Shown here: piece after piece, positions 21,783-31,307 of the stretch
Numbering within the stretch: position 1 is the first letter of the stretch
Layout: every line of letters starts with the position of its first letter
Assembly: GCF_000772535.1 (NCBI RefSeq)
Contig: NZ_JSUM01000002.1
Location: 103,757 to 167,756, forward strand
From: Chelonobacter oris
GTDB taxonomy: Bacteria; Pseudomonadota; Gammaproteobacteria; Enterobacterales; Pasteurellaceae
Length of the DNA stretch: 64,000 bases
Direction of reading: 5' to 3'
The notes under the pieces: model-generated
Seen by the model: only the letters and a program-made list of their open reading frames with translations
Database searches by the model: none
What the model was told of the DNA's origin: nothing
Translations under genes and position numbers: made by a program

Positions 21783-22844
21783 TCATTCAGCAACCATACT
21801 AAATTGATGAATTGTTCGCTCATCATAAATCTGCCCCGGATTCAACTGAGTAGTTGGAAAATGTATATGATTCGGGCTATCTGGAAAATGTTGAGCTTCA
21901 AAACAGATCCCCATAAAAGATTCATAACGCCGGCCATTTGATCCAATCCATATCTTATTTGATAGCTTTGAGGCATTATAGATTTGAACTCCAGGCTGTG
22001 TTGTAATCATTTTCATATATCTTCCACTATTTGGATCGTAAAGCTCAATTCCTTTTTTAAATTTTCCATATTCAAGATCACCTCTTAAAATAAATGTATT
22101 ATCTATACTTTTATCTTCGATTTTCTGCATATTATCACCAATGACAGTAATTTCTCTAAAATCAAAACCGGTTTTCTTTACACTCAAAATTTCACCGGTT
22201 GGCAATGATTGGTGATTTGTTGGAAGATAAAAGTCGCTATAGACTTTCAGTTCATGTTGTAGAATATTTCCATTATTCATTCCCGATAAATTATAATAGC
22301 TATGATTAGTTAGATTAAGAATTGTTGGCTTATCAGTTTTTGCCTTGAAATAAAAATAAACTTGGTTATTTTCATCAAGTCCTATAGTATGAATGACATC
22401 TAAATTACCGGGGTAGCCTGATTCTCTATCAGGGGAAGACCGCTGAAAATGAATCATTATCGACTGTAACCTTTCTTCAATAGAATATTTCCAAATATAT
22501 TTATCAAATCCTTTTATACCGCCATGAATATGATTACCCAGTTCTCCTTCATTCTGCTCAAGCTTGTGTTTCACTCCATCCAATTCAAATTCACCACCTC
22601 GAATTCGATTCGCAAATCGACCAACGACAGATCCAAAAAAAGGATGACCTTTATAATACTCATCAATTAAATCATAACCCAAAACGACATTATCAATTTT
22701 TCCATATCGATCCGACACTCTAAGCGCAGTCAAAATACACCCATAATTAGTCACACTGATACTCATACCGATATTATTAACTAAAGTAATTAAAACAACG
22801 TCTTCATCGTTGACTTGACCAAATTTATCAATCTGGAATTTCAT
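21783..22844 (-). CDS. GalM-type aldose 1-epimerase (candidate SQ mutarotase)
   Basis: Mutarotase that equilibrates sugar anomers. The 353-aa protein has the GalM catalytic layout: His107 in NHIHGG, His181 in LTNHSYYNLSG, Asp248 in SIDNTF and the general base Glu316 in CFEAQHFPDS. It is longer than E. coli YihR (about 308 aa) and closer to GalM, so it looks like a replacement for YihR rather than an orthologue. SQ released by YihQ is the alpha anomer and YihS may prefer another form, which gives it a role. GAGGGTG lies before the ATG. Confidence 0.85.
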   Translation of the reverse strand: MKFQIDKFGQVNDEDVVLITLVNNIGMSISVTNYGCILTALRVSDRYGKIDNVVLGYDLIDEYYKGHPFFGSVVGRFANRIRGGEFELDGVKHKLEQNEGELGNHIHGGIKGFDKYIWKYSIEERLQSIMIHFQRSSPDRESGYPGNLDVIHTIGLDENNQVYFYFKAKTDKPTILNLTNHSYYNLSGMNNGNILQHELKVYSDFYLPTNHQSLPTGEILSVKKTGFDFREITVIGDNMQKIEDKSIDNTFILRGDLEYGKFKKGIELYDPNSGRYMKMITTQPGVQIYNASKLSNKIWIGSNGRRYESFMGICFEAQHFPDSPNHIHFPTTQLNPGQIYDERTIHQFSMVAE

Positions 22845-22970
22845 ACACCCTCATTATCAACGCTATATTCCACTACTAAATATAGACTTCAATAAAAGAA
22901 GTATCACATTAAATTATAATCTTTTGATTTTGACATCATACTTCTTATTATATGAAATACATCTCAATAA

Positions 22971-24020
22971 CTATAATGCTGCTTTATCTTGCTCTATAAT
23001 TTTAGCCTCACAAGACTGGATTATCTCTTCAAATCTTGTCAACCATCTTTTACTCTCATCATCACTATCTTTAATATAATTATCCATCACAGAAACTGAC
23101 ATTAGTTTAAATGCTTCTTTTTCTTTATCAGTTGGATTATAAATTTTCCCACCTGATTTCTTGAATTCTTCATACGCCTCATATTCTTTCCATTTTGGAT
23201 AAGCACGAAGATATTGATTTTGTGCTGTAACGGCATCAATAATCACTTTTTTCAAATTATCAGGTAATGAGTTAAATTTATCATTATTCATAATCCATGC
23301 ACCTCCCATATATGCATGGCCATCCAAAATGATATACTTCAAACTTTCATGAAATTTCATTTGAACAATATCCACGATACCATTTTTAGTGCCATCAACC
23401 ATTCCAGTTGAAAGTGCGGTATAAACCTCAGGCCAAGCAATAGGGGTTGGAGATCCACCCAAGGCAGTAACCAATTTTTGCTGGATAGCGGCCGGTACTG
23501 TTCTTAGTTTCAATCCTTTTATATCTTCAGGGTTATGAACCTTTTTTTTGGTTGTGGCAACGTTTCTCCACCCACCGGAATTAGAGATCATCATTAATCT
23601 CAATCCATTGGTTTGCTTCAACACATTATCTCTAACATCATGCATAAAATCCTTATCATCATATACACATTCAGCGACTCTATCATTAGGCAATAAATAA
23701 GGTAAATCAAATCCTTCCATAGGCTTCCAATAATAAGCTAATTCAGGAACCGTAGTTTGAAAATAATCAAACATACCTGATTGTACGCCGGCAAGACACT
23801 CCTTTGCGTTGCCACATAATTGGCCGCTTGGATAAATATCCACTGAAATTTCACCATTAGAATAAGATTCTGCTATATTTTTAAAAACCAAAAGTGATTG
23901 ATAATTATAGCTGTCCGGATTAGTAACAATCGGCACTGTAATTTTATACGAAGCCGCTTGAACCATAGCCGATACCGACAATGCCAATAGAGAAATTGAT
24001 AATTTTGTTTTAAGGTTCAT
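22971..24020 (-). CDS. TRAP transporter periplasmic solute-binding protein (DctP family)
   Basis: Soluble receptor for the adjacent DctQ-DctM membrane subunits. Residues 1-22 are a signal peptide ending VQA, so the mature protein is periplasmic. DctP landmarks are visible: GGWRNVATTKK, GLKLRTV with the conserved ligand-binding Arg (about 173), WPEVYTALSTGMVDG and KNGI. The Arg, which normally grips a carboxylate, could grip a sulfonate. 349 aa is slightly long for the family. AAGGAG precedes the ATG. Proposed ligand from context: sulfoquinovose or sulfoquinovosyl glycerol. Confidence 0.9.
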   Translation of the reverse strand: MNLKTKLSISLLALSVSAMVQAASYKITVPIVTNPDSYNYQSLLVFKNIAESYSNGEISVDIYPSGQLCGNAKECLAGVQSGMFDYFQTTVPELAYYWKPMEGFDLPYLLPNDRVAECVYDDKDFMHDVRDNVLKQTNGLRLMMISNSGGWRNVATTKKKVHNPEDIKGLKLRTVPAAIQQKLVTALGGSPTPIAWPEVYTALSTGMVDGTKNGIVDIVQMKFHESLKYIILDGHAYMGGAWIMNNDKFNSLPDNLKKVIIDAVTAQNQYLRAYPKWKEYEAYEEFKKSGGKIYNPTDKEKEAFKLMSVSVMDNYIKDSDDESKRWLTRFEEIIQSCEAKIIEQDKAAL

Positions 24021-24059
24021 AGAAATCTCCTTTTATATAAAATAAGTTTAATAAAAACA

Positions 24060-25349
24060 TCACATTAAATTTAATATCTTAGGTAATCCGGTTACCAATA
24101 TCGGAAAAAAAGAAATTAGAAATATAATCAAGAACTCTACAAATAAAAACGGTAGGATTGCTTTTGAAATTTTTTGTAGCGGAACGCCTGAAACACCGGA
24201 TGCGACAAAAAGAACCAAACCCATCGGCGGAGTTGCCAGACCAATCGATAAATTGGAAACCATTACTACACCAAAATGAACCGGATCAATACCAACATTA
24301 ATCATAATCGGCGCTAAAATTGGGGCGAAAATTAAAATAGCAGGACCAGCATCAAGAAACATTCCGACAATAAATAAGAAAATATTAATGATGAAAATTA
24401 ATATATATTTATTATCCGTGATTGAATATAAGAAAGACGTTATCTCTTTAGCAACACCGGATAAACTTATTGCAGAAGCGAAACCACTTGCAGCAGCTAC
24501 AATAATAAGTATCGCAGCGGCATTAATCCCTACTCTTGCACACATCGGGAAAACTTCACGAAATTTTAAATTCTTCATTATCCATACAGATAAAACCAAT
24601 GCATAAAATACTGCAACTGCTGCCGCTTCTGTTGGGGTGAAGATACCACCATAAATCCCGCCCAATATAATAATTGGAGTAAATAACGGTAGAATAGCTA
24701 ATTTAAATCCAGCGATACGTTCTGATCTAGATGCCCGAGAAAATTGCTCAACCTCCGGATATTTCTTCATTTGAATTTTATTAACAACCATCAATCCGAT
24801 ACACAGGATAATACCTGGAACAACCCCACCCATAAACATCGCAGCGACCGAAGTATTCATCACAAATGCATAAATCAGCATAATTCCACTTGGCGGAATA
24901 ATAGTACCCAAAACTGTTGCGGCAGCAGTGAGTGCCGCTGCATAGGTACGATCGTATTTGTAACGTACCATTTCAGGTATCAGCATATTGCCAATAGCTG
25001 ATGTTGCGGCTACCGCAGATCCTGTCAATGCACCGAAAAGAGTGGATGCCAAAATAACAACATGCCCCAAACCACCACGCATATGCCGTACCATTGTTTG
25101 AGAAAACGTAATGATACGGGTTGTTATACCACCACTTACCATAAACTCACCGGCTAGCATAAAAAACGGTAACGCCAGTAATAAAAAGCTGTCTAATCCG
25201 GAGTAAAGTCTTTGATAAAGCATGTTAATAAATAAAACTTTATCATCTTGAAATAGCGCTATTGCCGGAGACAGTCCTAACGCAAATAGAACAGGAACGC
25301 CAATTAATAATAGAATGAGAAAATAAATAACAAAAATAGGTGAGACCAT
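24060..25349 (-). CDS. TRAP transporter large permease (DctM family)
   Basis: Sodium-driven large membrane subunit. The 429 aa comprise about 12 hydrophobic segments, with family motifs PFFMLAGEFM, GSAVAATSAIGNMLIPEM, IPPSGIMLIYA, FTPTEAAAVAVFYA and a second-half MFLDAGPAILIFAPILAPI with ATPPMGLVLFV. The start follows dctQ by 3 bases with GGAG upstream. It forms one transport unit with DctP and DctQ and sits directly after yihS, tying the transporter to SQ catabolism. Confidence 0.93.
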   Translation of the reverse strand: MVSPIFVIYFLILLLIGVPVLFALGLSPAIALFQDDKVLFINMLYQRLYSGLDSFLLLALPFFMLAGEFMVSGGITTRIITFSQTMVRHMRGGLGHVVILASTLFGALTGSAVAATSAIGNMLIPEMVRYKYDRTYAAALTAAATVLGTIIPPSGIMLIYAFVMNTSVAAMFMGGVVPGIILCIGLMVVNKIQMKKYPEVEQFSRASRSERIAGFKLAILPLFTPIIILGGIYGGIFTPTEAAAVAVFYALVLSVWIMKNLKFREVFPMCARVGINAAAILIIVAAASGFASAISLSGVAKEITSFLYSITDNKYILIFIINIFLFIVGMFLDAGPAILIFAPILAPIMINVGIDPVHFGVVMVSNLSIGLATPPMGLVLFVASGVSGVPLQKISKAILPFLFVEFLIIFLISFFPILVTGLPKILNLM

Positions 25350-25352
25350 ATT

Positions 25353-25889
25353 CTAAACTCCTTCATTTTCATTATAACTCTTAGAACTATTAAAATTCAT
25401 ACAGTTATTGAAAGCACTGATAATTTTCTGCAACACAGCAAAAATAGTAATTGAAAATAATAATGGCGGAGCGATATACACATAATACATTTTAAACGGC
25501 AAACTATTTGCCATTACATTGCCTCTTAAAAAGAAATTCCATCCAAAATAGATCCAAACCAATATAGTTGCCAATGCAACGATGTGTATAAAAATCATAA
25601 GAATATGATATAATTTATTTTCCTTTGTTTTTTCCAATAAGAATGTCATTGCAATATTTTTATCTTTTAGATAGATAAACGGCATACATAAGTAGGTCAT
25701 ATATATCATTAAATAACATGACAACTCATCGCTCCATCCTATAGGATTATTAAATATATATCTAAAGACAACTTGAAATAGAACAATTATCGTCATGATG
25801 ATTAATAATAGCCCAGCAGCCAATTTTCCAAACCTTGCAATAGGCGTATTAATTTTTGACAAAAATAATTCGATATCCTTCAAAATCAT
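25353..25889 (-). CDS. TRAP transporter small permease (DctQ family)
   Basis: Four-helix small subunit needed with DctM. The 178-aa protein has four hydrophobic segments (about residues 21-45, 57-75, 95-120, 135-160) and the family motif NPIGWSDELSCYLMIYMTYL around residue 50. GAGGGA lies upstream of the ATG. The gene follows yihS by 69 bases on the same strand and precedes dctM by 3. Confidence 0.9.
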   Translation of the reverse strand: MILKDIELFLSKINTPIARFGKLAAGLLLIIMTIIVLFQVVFRYIFNNPIGWSDELSCYLMIYMTYLCMPFIYLKDKNIAMTFLLEKTKENKLYHILMIFIHIVALATILVWIYFGWNFFLRGNVMANSLPFKMYYVYIAPPLLFSITIFAVLQKIISAFNNCMNFNSSKSYNENEGV

Positions 25890-25958
25890 GATAAATCCCT
25901 CTATCTAGCCGACTATTAATTACTTAAATCATGTAGCAAATAGAAATCTATCTAATTG

Positions 25959-27200
25959 CTATTTCATATTATGATCGAGTAATCCTTGCGCTAAAGCCGG
26001 CGCCAAGCCAGGTGTTAAAGGTAATCTTGGAATAATTAGACAATGCATTAAATGATAAATATCCTGCTTTCCATCCCATACTTTATTTGATACTTCATTA
26101 TTAGCATCTAATTCCTGCCACCAAGAACATCCCTCATAGTCCATCAGATATGTACGGCAATAATCCCAAAAACGCTGATAATATTCCTCATATTGCTTAT
26201 CACTGGTAACTGCATATAATGCATAAGCAGTTCCTATCGCTTCAACGACAACCCAACGTATTCTCTCTCTGACAACGGGTTTTCCATCCCAATCAACCGA
26301 ATAAACAAAGCCGGGCGCACCATCTACGGACCAAGCATCTCGAATACCTGCAGCAAATAACTTTTCAGCATCCTCCAACAGCCATTCCGGCGCCTCTGCA
26401 CCTATAGAAATTAACGTTTCACGAAGATGCAAAATTAGACGCCCCCACTCTATCCAATGCCCCGGAGTACCGCCATAAGCGCGAAAATGACTTGCCGGTT
26501 GCTCTTTGTTATAATCAATTATAGGTTGCCAGTTAGAATCAAAATGTTCATTAACCCGATAATGATTGTTTTTAGCAAAATGATGAATAATCACTGAAGT
26601 AATACGCAATGCCCTGTCTAACCATTTTTTATCTTTTGTTACATCATAAACAATCAAAAAAGCTTCTACCGCATGCATATTTGCATTACCGCCACGATAT
26701 TCTTCCGTTTTGGTAAATTGCTCGTCCCATGACTCAAGACACATCTGCTCTTCTTCATTCCAAAAATATTTTTCTATAATATCAATGGCTTCAGCCAAAA
26801 GTGTTTTTGCCTTAGGGTGTCCGGTCATGACCGCACTTGCCGCCCCTAATAATACAAAACAGTGTTGGTACCCTTGCTTAGATGCATCTATCACAGCGGA
26901 ATCACTAACCGTTGCATACCATCCCCCATAAATTTTATCTTTCAAAGGGCCTGCTAATGCATTAATGCCATGCTCAACAAGTTCATAGGCTCCAGGTCTT
27001 CCCATTAATGCCGCCAAAGAGTAAACATGTAGCATCCTTGCCGTGATCCATAATTGTGTCCCCATTTCTTCTCTGATTTTTCCCGTATTACTTAACCAAC
27101 CAAATCCCGTCGGTATAACCGCTCTTCTTCCAAACTCAAAAATTCGATCCGCTTCCGTTTCCAACCAAGAGTTATGCGCTTTAGTATTAATCCATCTCAT
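25959..27200 (-). CDS. yihS: Sulfoquinovose isomerase
   Basis: Isomerises sulfoquinovose to sulfofructose. From the ATG at 27200 (AAGGGG upstream) it is 413 aa, exactly the length I recall for E. coli YihS, and long stretches match it almost residue for residue ([43 protein letters not shown]). The AGE-fold catalytic residues are in register: Arg55, His176, His248 ([11 protein letters not shown]) and His383 (DIYHLMHC). An extended start at 27233 is not supported. N-acylglucosamine epimerase was considered and is less likely. It leads the operon yihS-dctQMP-galM-tauE. Confidence 0.93.
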   Translation of the reverse strand: MRWINTKAHNSWLETEADRIFEFGRRAVIPTGFGWLSNTGKIREEMGTQLWITARMLHVYSLAALMGRPGAYELVEHGINALAGPLKDKIYGGWYATVSDSAVIDASKQGYQHCFVLLGAASAVMTGHPKAKTLLAEAIDIIEKYFWNEEEQMCLESWDEQFTKTEEYRGGNANMHAVEAFLIVYDVTKDKKWLDRALRITSVIIHHFAKNNHYRVNEHFDSNWQPIIDYNKEQPASHFRAYGGTPGHWIEWGRLILHLRETLISIGAEAPEWLLEDAEKLFAAGIRDAWSVDGAPGFVYSVDWDGKPVVRERIRWVVVEAIGTAYALYAVTSDKQYEEYYQRFWDYCRTYLMDYEGCSWWQELDANNEVSNKVWDGKQDIYHLMHCLIIPRLPLTPGLAPALAQGLLDHNMK

Positions 27201-27267
27201 ACAACTGTTACCCCTTATAACAATGGAAAACAATATTTCCCGATCTAATTCGAATCAATAATGACAA

Positions 27268-27322
27268 AAACGAAAATAAAAACAACAAAAAATGACAAAT
27301 TTTGTGAGAGAGGTCAAATTTT
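27268..27322 (-). promoter_or_regulatory. Candidate YihW operator and CRP site upstream of yihS
   Basis: AAACGAAAATAAA at 27268-27280 recurs exactly in the yihU promoter (29412-29424). A CRP-like site, TGTGA-N6-TCAAA, lies at 27303-27318. The 27201-27564 stretch between yihS and yihW is AT-rich, holds these two elements and no gene I can support. Confidence 0.5.
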
Positions 27323-27564
27323 TATGGATAATTTGGGTGGTGTTTGTTTTGCGGCGAATGCTTTTTTATGATCACATTTATAAGAAAATAAACATTTATT
27401 CAATTGATTTTGAATGATTTTAAGGAAAATTCTTTATCCGAAAAAATATTAAGATAGAAGAATACCGTGCAAAAAGCTTAAAAGTCAGATATCATTTTTA
27501 AATGAAATCCCACCGCAAATAATAACAGAGTAGAAAAAGTAAAAATTTTTATATAAAAAATATA

Positions 27565-28344
27565 TTATTTATCAGTTAGATATAGTTCAACCTTATTCAT
27601 CTTTAAAAGATCCATAATATATGTCGGGGGCTTTTTATCCGTAAAAAGGAGATCAACTTGATTCAAATGGCTAATTTCAACAGCTGCCGAAGTATGAAAT
27701 TTAGAATGATCTAAAGCTAAAATCAGTTTTTTTGAGTTCTCAAGCATAGATTTTACGACAGCAACTTCATTAATATCAAAATCCAGTAAGGTTCCATCCT
27801 CAGCAACAGCCCCTAAACTCGTGATCAAATAATCGGCTCGGAAACTATTAATTGAAGAGACAACATTAGGGCCGATTATCCCGCTGTTATGCGCTCGAAG
27901 AACCCCCCCAACCGTAATAACCTCAAAATTCTGATTCTGATATAATACATTTGCGACACGCAAACTATTAGTTATGATTCTTAGATTTTTCCTTATTTCT
28001 AACGCTTTTGCTATAAATTCAACAGTCGTTCCAATCGTAATAAATAGTGTAGATCCATCAGGAATATAATCAGCAATCTTCTTTGCAATCGCTTCTTTCT
28101 CTTTAATGTGCGATGTCTCCCGCACAGAAAATTCGGTATTACTTATACTGGAAACCCGCCCTGCTCCGCCATGGTGTCGAGAAATCAGTTTCATTTGACT
28201 TAATACTCTGATATCTCTACGAATAGTTTGTGTTGTAACATTTAAAAGATTAGCCAATTCTTCATTACTAATATAGCCGTTATCCATGACCAAAGAAATT
28301 AATCTATCATGTCTTGGGTTTCCGGTGATTGCAGTATAGTCCAA
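27565..28344 (-). CDS. yihW: DeoR-family regulator of sulfoglycolysis (YihW/CsqR-like)
   Basis: Transcription factor expected to repress the cluster until an SQ pathway intermediate binds. Residues 1-60 hold the DeoR winged helix (NEELANLLNVTTQTIRRDIRVLS); the rest is a sugar-phosphate-sensing DeoRC domain. The sequence tracks E. coli YihW closely, including TGNPRHD at the N-terminus, ISRHHGGAGR, DYIPDGSTLFITIGTTVE and HNSGIIGP. At 259 aa it is the normal length. It lies 47 bases after the kinase gene yihV. DNA sites sharing AAACGAAAATAAA are proposed upstream of yihS and yihU. Confidence 0.9.
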   Translation of the reverse strand: MDYTAITGNPRHDRLISLVMDNGYISNEELANLLNVTTQTIRRDIRVLSQMKLISRHHGGAGRVSSISNTEFSVRETSHIKEKEAIAKKIADYIPDGSTLFITIGTTVEFIAKALEIRKNLRIITNSLRVANVLYQNQNFEVITVGGVLRAHNSGIIGPNVVSSINSFRADYLITSLGAVAEDGTLLDFDINEVAVVKSMLENSKKLILALDHSKFHTSAAVEISHLNQVDLLFTDKKPPTYIMDLLKMNKVELYLTDK

Positions 28345-28391
28345 AATATTTCCTTAGCTTGTAATACTTATCGTCGTTCTTAAATTATAAC

Positions 28392-29294
28392 TTATCCATT
28401 AGCGTATAGCATAAAATTTTCAACCTCTTGCAGGCTAGGAATACCGTCACGTCCTCCCTCAGCCGTACATTTTAGCGCCGCAACCGCATTCGCAAATACC
28501 ACGGCTCTCTTTATAGCGTATTTATTGGCAATTGCATAAGCAAAAGCACCATGAAAAACATCCCCGGCGCCGGTTGTATCAACGACGTTAACTTCAAAGC
28601 CTTTATAGCTGGACGGGATATCACTTACAATCCAATCACATCCCTCGCTGCCTTTTGTAACATACACTGTACCGCCACAAATTTTCTTTGCAAGCATCAA
28701 GGCCTTATTTAGGTCTTTTTCATTAGTCATTTTCTCCAATCCCGGCGCAGAAAATATTACGTGATCCGCTAATTTGACCAAAGGCTCTATATTTTGCGGA
28801 GTGATATCCGCATCAAGAACCGTAGGAATCCCAAGCTTTTTTGCTTTCTGCAAACAGTATTCCGCACCAAGGTGCCAACGTACATCACAGAGAACAACAT
28901 CATATTGGCGAAAATCAATCTCTTCAAGCCAATCTGGATGTTCTGATAAATCAGGACTAGGGTAATTTACAATCACTCTTTCCCCGCTATTGTCAACGAA
29001 AATAGATGACTGTGATGATTTAGCCTCTCTGTATACTTTGATTTTACTTGGGTTTACCCGATAACGGCTCAACTCCGAAATAATAGCAGAGCCTATATCA
29101 TCATCCCCTAAACGACCTATAAAATCGACTTCGACACCAAGTTTTGCTATAGCTACTGCGGCTGTCGCTGCCGGCCCCCCGCCGACTTCTTTATAGTGAT
29201 GAGCGACAAATTTTCCGCCACCCGCTTGCGGCATTTTGTCCAAATAATAAATTCTATCCTGTACCGCAATGCCAAGACATGCCACTTTTACCAT
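28392..29294 (-). CDS. yihV: Sulfofructose kinase
   Basis: PfkB-family kinase that phosphorylates 6-deoxy-6-sulfofructose on C1. The 300-aa sequence aligns with E. coli YihV throughout: VACLGIAVQDRIYY, EVGGGPAATAAVA, KSSQSSIFVD, INYPSPDL-like VNYPSPDL, and the catalytic DTTGAGDVFHG. Residues I recall as sulfonate-contacting in E. coli (Lys27, Asn109, Arg138) are present one position later as Lys28, Asn110 and Arg139, owing to a one-residue insertion near the start. AGGAGG precedes the ATG. Divergent from yihU. Confidence 0.93.
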   Translation of the reverse strand: MVKVACLGIAVQDRIYYLDKMPQAGGGKFVAHHYKEVGGGPAATAAVAIAKLGVEVDFIGRLGDDDIGSAIISELSRYRVNPSKIKVYREAKSSQSSIFVDNSGERVIVNYPSPDLSEHPDWLEEIDFRQYDVVLCDVRWHLGAEYCLQKAKKLGIPTVLDADITPQNIEPLVKLADHVIFSAPGLEKMTNEKDLNKALMLAKKICGGTVYVTKGSEGCDWIVSDIPSSYKGFEVNVVDTTGAGDVFHGAFAYAIANKYAIKRAVVFANAVAALKCTAEGGRDGIPSLQEVENFMLYANG

Positions 29295-29362
29295 TACTCC
29301 TCCTAATATTACCGATTTGCGCCAATGTACCGACCAAATTGTACTGAATTATAATTTTTAAA

Positions 29363-29382
29363 AAAGTGATCCGCATCACTTT
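29363..29382. promoter_or_regulatory. CRP site between yihV and yihU
   Basis: AAAGTGATCCGCATCACTTT is a perfect 8+8 palindrome with the CRP core GTGA-N6-TCAC, centred in the 149-base divergent promoter. It could activate both directions, placing the SQ genes under catabolite control. Confidence 0.7.
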
Positions 29383-29410
29383 ACTTAATTAAAAATTACA
29401 AATATGATAA

Positions 29411-29430
29411 TAAACGAAAATAAACGAATA
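29411..29430 (+). promoter_or_regulatory. Candidate YihW operator upstream of yihU
   Basis: Two 10-base direct repeats, TAAACGAAAA and TAAACGAATA, lie 14 bases before the yihU start codon. AAACG-type repeats at helical spacing are typical of DeoR-family operators, and the AAACGAAAATAAA core is shared with the yihS promoter region. Confidence 0.5.
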
Positions 29431-29443
29431 TAAAGGAGTTTAA

Positions 29444-30331
29444 ATGTCTACTATAGCTTTCATCGGTCTTGGGCAAATGGGTAAACCAATGGCTTCTAAT
29501 CTAATCAAAAAAGGACATTCATTAACCGTTTACGATGTCAATAAAACCGCAATAGCCGAAGTGCAAGCTTTAGGCGCTAAAAGTTCAACCTCACCTAAAG
29601 ATGCTGTAAAAGACTGTGAGTTCATTATTACTATGCTGCCTAACGGCAAATTAGTTGAAGAAGTCATTTTTGGGCAAAATGGAGTGATTCATACAATCAG
29701 AAAAGACGGCCTAATAATCGATATGTCAACTATTCATCCTCTTGAAAGCGATAATTTGCGTAATAAATTAACGATGCAGAATATAGAATTTATGGATGCA
29801 CCGGTTGGACGAACTTCAGATAATGCCGTCGTCGGAACACTGCTCATTTTAGCCGGAGGAACGTCCGAACAAATCAAGCGTGCATCACCAATACTACGCT
29901 GTATGGGATCAGAAATAATAAATGCCGGAGGTCCCGGACAAGGAATTAGGGTTAAATTAATCAATAATTTTATGAGTATTGCTCTTAATGCACTATCAGC
30001 AGAAGCGGCAACGCTTTGTGAAGCTCTGGGGCTTCCTTTAGATGTGGCAATAAATGTGATGAAAGGTACTCCGGCAATTAAAAGCCATTTTACAACAACT
30101 TGGACCAATAAAGTCTTAAAAAATGATTTAACTCCTGCTTTTATGATTGATCTAGCTCACAAAGATCTGGGTATAGCAACCGATGTCGCTAACCAGCTCC
30201 ACGTTCCTTTATTGATGGGCGCGGCAGCCAGAGAAATGTACAGCCAAGCAAGAGCGATGGGAAGAGGAAAACAAGACTGGACCGCTATATTAGAACAAGC
30301 TCGAATGAATTCCGGATTAAAAAATAATTAA
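29444..30331 (+). CDS. yihU: 3-Sulfolactaldehyde reductase
   Basis: NADH-dependent reductase that turns sulfolactaldehyde into dihydroxypropanesulfonate, recycling NADH in anaerobic growth. A beta-hydroxyacid dehydrogenase of 295 aa: Rossmann motif [19 protein letters not shown], substrate loop PVGRTS with Arg123, and [12 protein letters not shown] with the catalytic Lys171 plus Asn174 and Ser178, the set I recall as the sulfonate pocket of E. coli YihU. Position numbers coincide with E. coli. AAAGGAG precedes the ATG. First gene of the plus-strand operon yihU-yihT-yihQ. Confidence 0.93.
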   Translation: MSTIAFIGLGQMGKPMASNLIKKGHSLTVYDVNKTAIAEVQALGAKSSTSPKDAVKDCEFIITMLPNGKLVEEVIFGQNGVIHTIRKDGLIIDMSTIHPLESDNLRNKLTMQNIEFMDAPVGRTSDNAVVGTLLILAGGTSEQIKRASPILRCMGSEIINAGGPGQGIRVKLINNFMSIALNALSAEAATLCEALGLPLDVAINVMKGTPAIKSHFTTTWTNKVLKNDLTPAFMIDLAHKDLGIATDVANQLHVPLLMGAAAREMYSQARAMGRGKQDWTAILEQARMNSGLKNN

Positions 30332-30366
30332 CCACTATCCAATATAATCCTCTAGGAGAAACCAAA

Positions 30367-31254
30367 ATGACAAATAATATTTATACACTAAGGGATATTG
30401 CAAGACCATCCGGCGGTTTTGCAATGTTGGCAGTTGATCAACGTGAAGCGATGAGAAATATGTTTACTGCCGCCGGCATGAAATGTCCGATCGCTGACAG
30501 TATCTTAACCGACTTTAAAGTCAATGCCGCTAAAATCATTTCACCATATGCTTCGGCAGTATTAGTCGACAATCAATTTTGCTACACAGAAATTGTTAGA
30601 CAAAAAGCGATTGCCGAAAATTCAGCACTGATTGTAGCCGGAGATCAGTTTATTCCGGGAAATGGAATACCTGTTGACAGTGTATGCATTGATCCTGATA
30701 TCAGTGCCAAAGAAGTCAGAAAAAATGGCGGCAAAGCATTAAAACTTCTGATTCTTTGGCGTCAAGATGAAGATGCCCAACAACGAATCGACATGGTAAA
30801 AGAATTTAATCAAAAATGTCACTCAGCCGGGCTACTCAGTATTATTGAACCGGTAGTCAGACCGCCTAGAATCGGCGATAAATTCGATCGCGAACAATGT
30901 ATTTTGAATGCGGCAAAAGAATTAGGTGATTTAGGCTCAGATTTATATAAGGGCGAGATGCCGTTATTTGGCAAAGGCGATTCAAAAGTACTATTCGATG
31001 CGGCAAAAAAACTGAATGATAACATTAATATTCCTTGGGTGATTTTATCTTCAGGCATTCATGAGAATCTATTCTGCCGCTCTGTCAGAATTGCAATGCA
31101 GGCCGGCGCTTCTGGTTTTCTTGCCGGCCGAGCCATTTGGGCATCAACGATAGGCTTACCTGATACAGAATTAATGCTGCGCGATATTTCTGCACCTAGG
31201 ATGCAATATTTAGCTACTATTGTTGATGAAATCATGACGACAAGAAATAATTGA
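30367..31254 (+). CDS. yihT: 6-Deoxy-6-sulfofructose-1-phosphate aldolase
   Basis: Class I aldolase cleaving sulfofructose 1-phosphate into DHAP and 3-sulfolactaldehyde. The 295 aa match E. coli YihT along their length: [21 protein letters not shown] start, [39 protein letters not shown]. The Schiff-base lysine is Lys195 in DLYKGEMPL. In E. coli the residue after the lysine is Val; here it is Gly, a non-conservative change next to the active site. It lies 35 bases after yihU with AGGAG before the ATG. Confidence 0.93.
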   Translation: MTNNIYTLRDIARPSGGFAMLAVDQREAMRNMFTAAGMKCPIADSILTDFKVNAAKIISPYASAVLVDNQFCYTEIVRQKAIAENSALIVAGDQFIPGNGIPVDSVCIDPDISAKEVRKNGGKALKLLILWRQDEDAQQRIDMVKEFNQKCHSAGLLSIIEPVVRPPRIGDKFDREQCILNAAKELGDLGSDLYKGEMPLFGKGDSKVLFDAAKKLNDNINIPWVILSSGIHENLFCRSVRIAMQAGASGFLAGRAIWASTIGLPDTELMLRDISAPRMQYLATIVDEIMTTRNN

Positions 31255-31307
31255 AACGATATTTTTCAACTTAGCCATAAATTTCCGCCAAATAAATGAG
31301 GGTAATC

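Noticed and set aside
22896..22946. Inverted repeat AAGAAGTAT/ATACTTCTT between dctP and galM
   Set aside because: The loop is 33 bases and the arms are only 9 bp in AT-rich DNA, so a terminator or operator call is not supported.
22971..29294. Sialic acid (nan/sia) cluster: TRAP transporter, AGE-family epimerase, sugar kinase and regulator
   Set aside because: The epimerase follows YihS, not NanE or human AGE, in sequence and length; a GH31 enzyme, a beta-HAD reductase and a YihT aldolase are present, while NanA, NanE and deacetylase genes are not.
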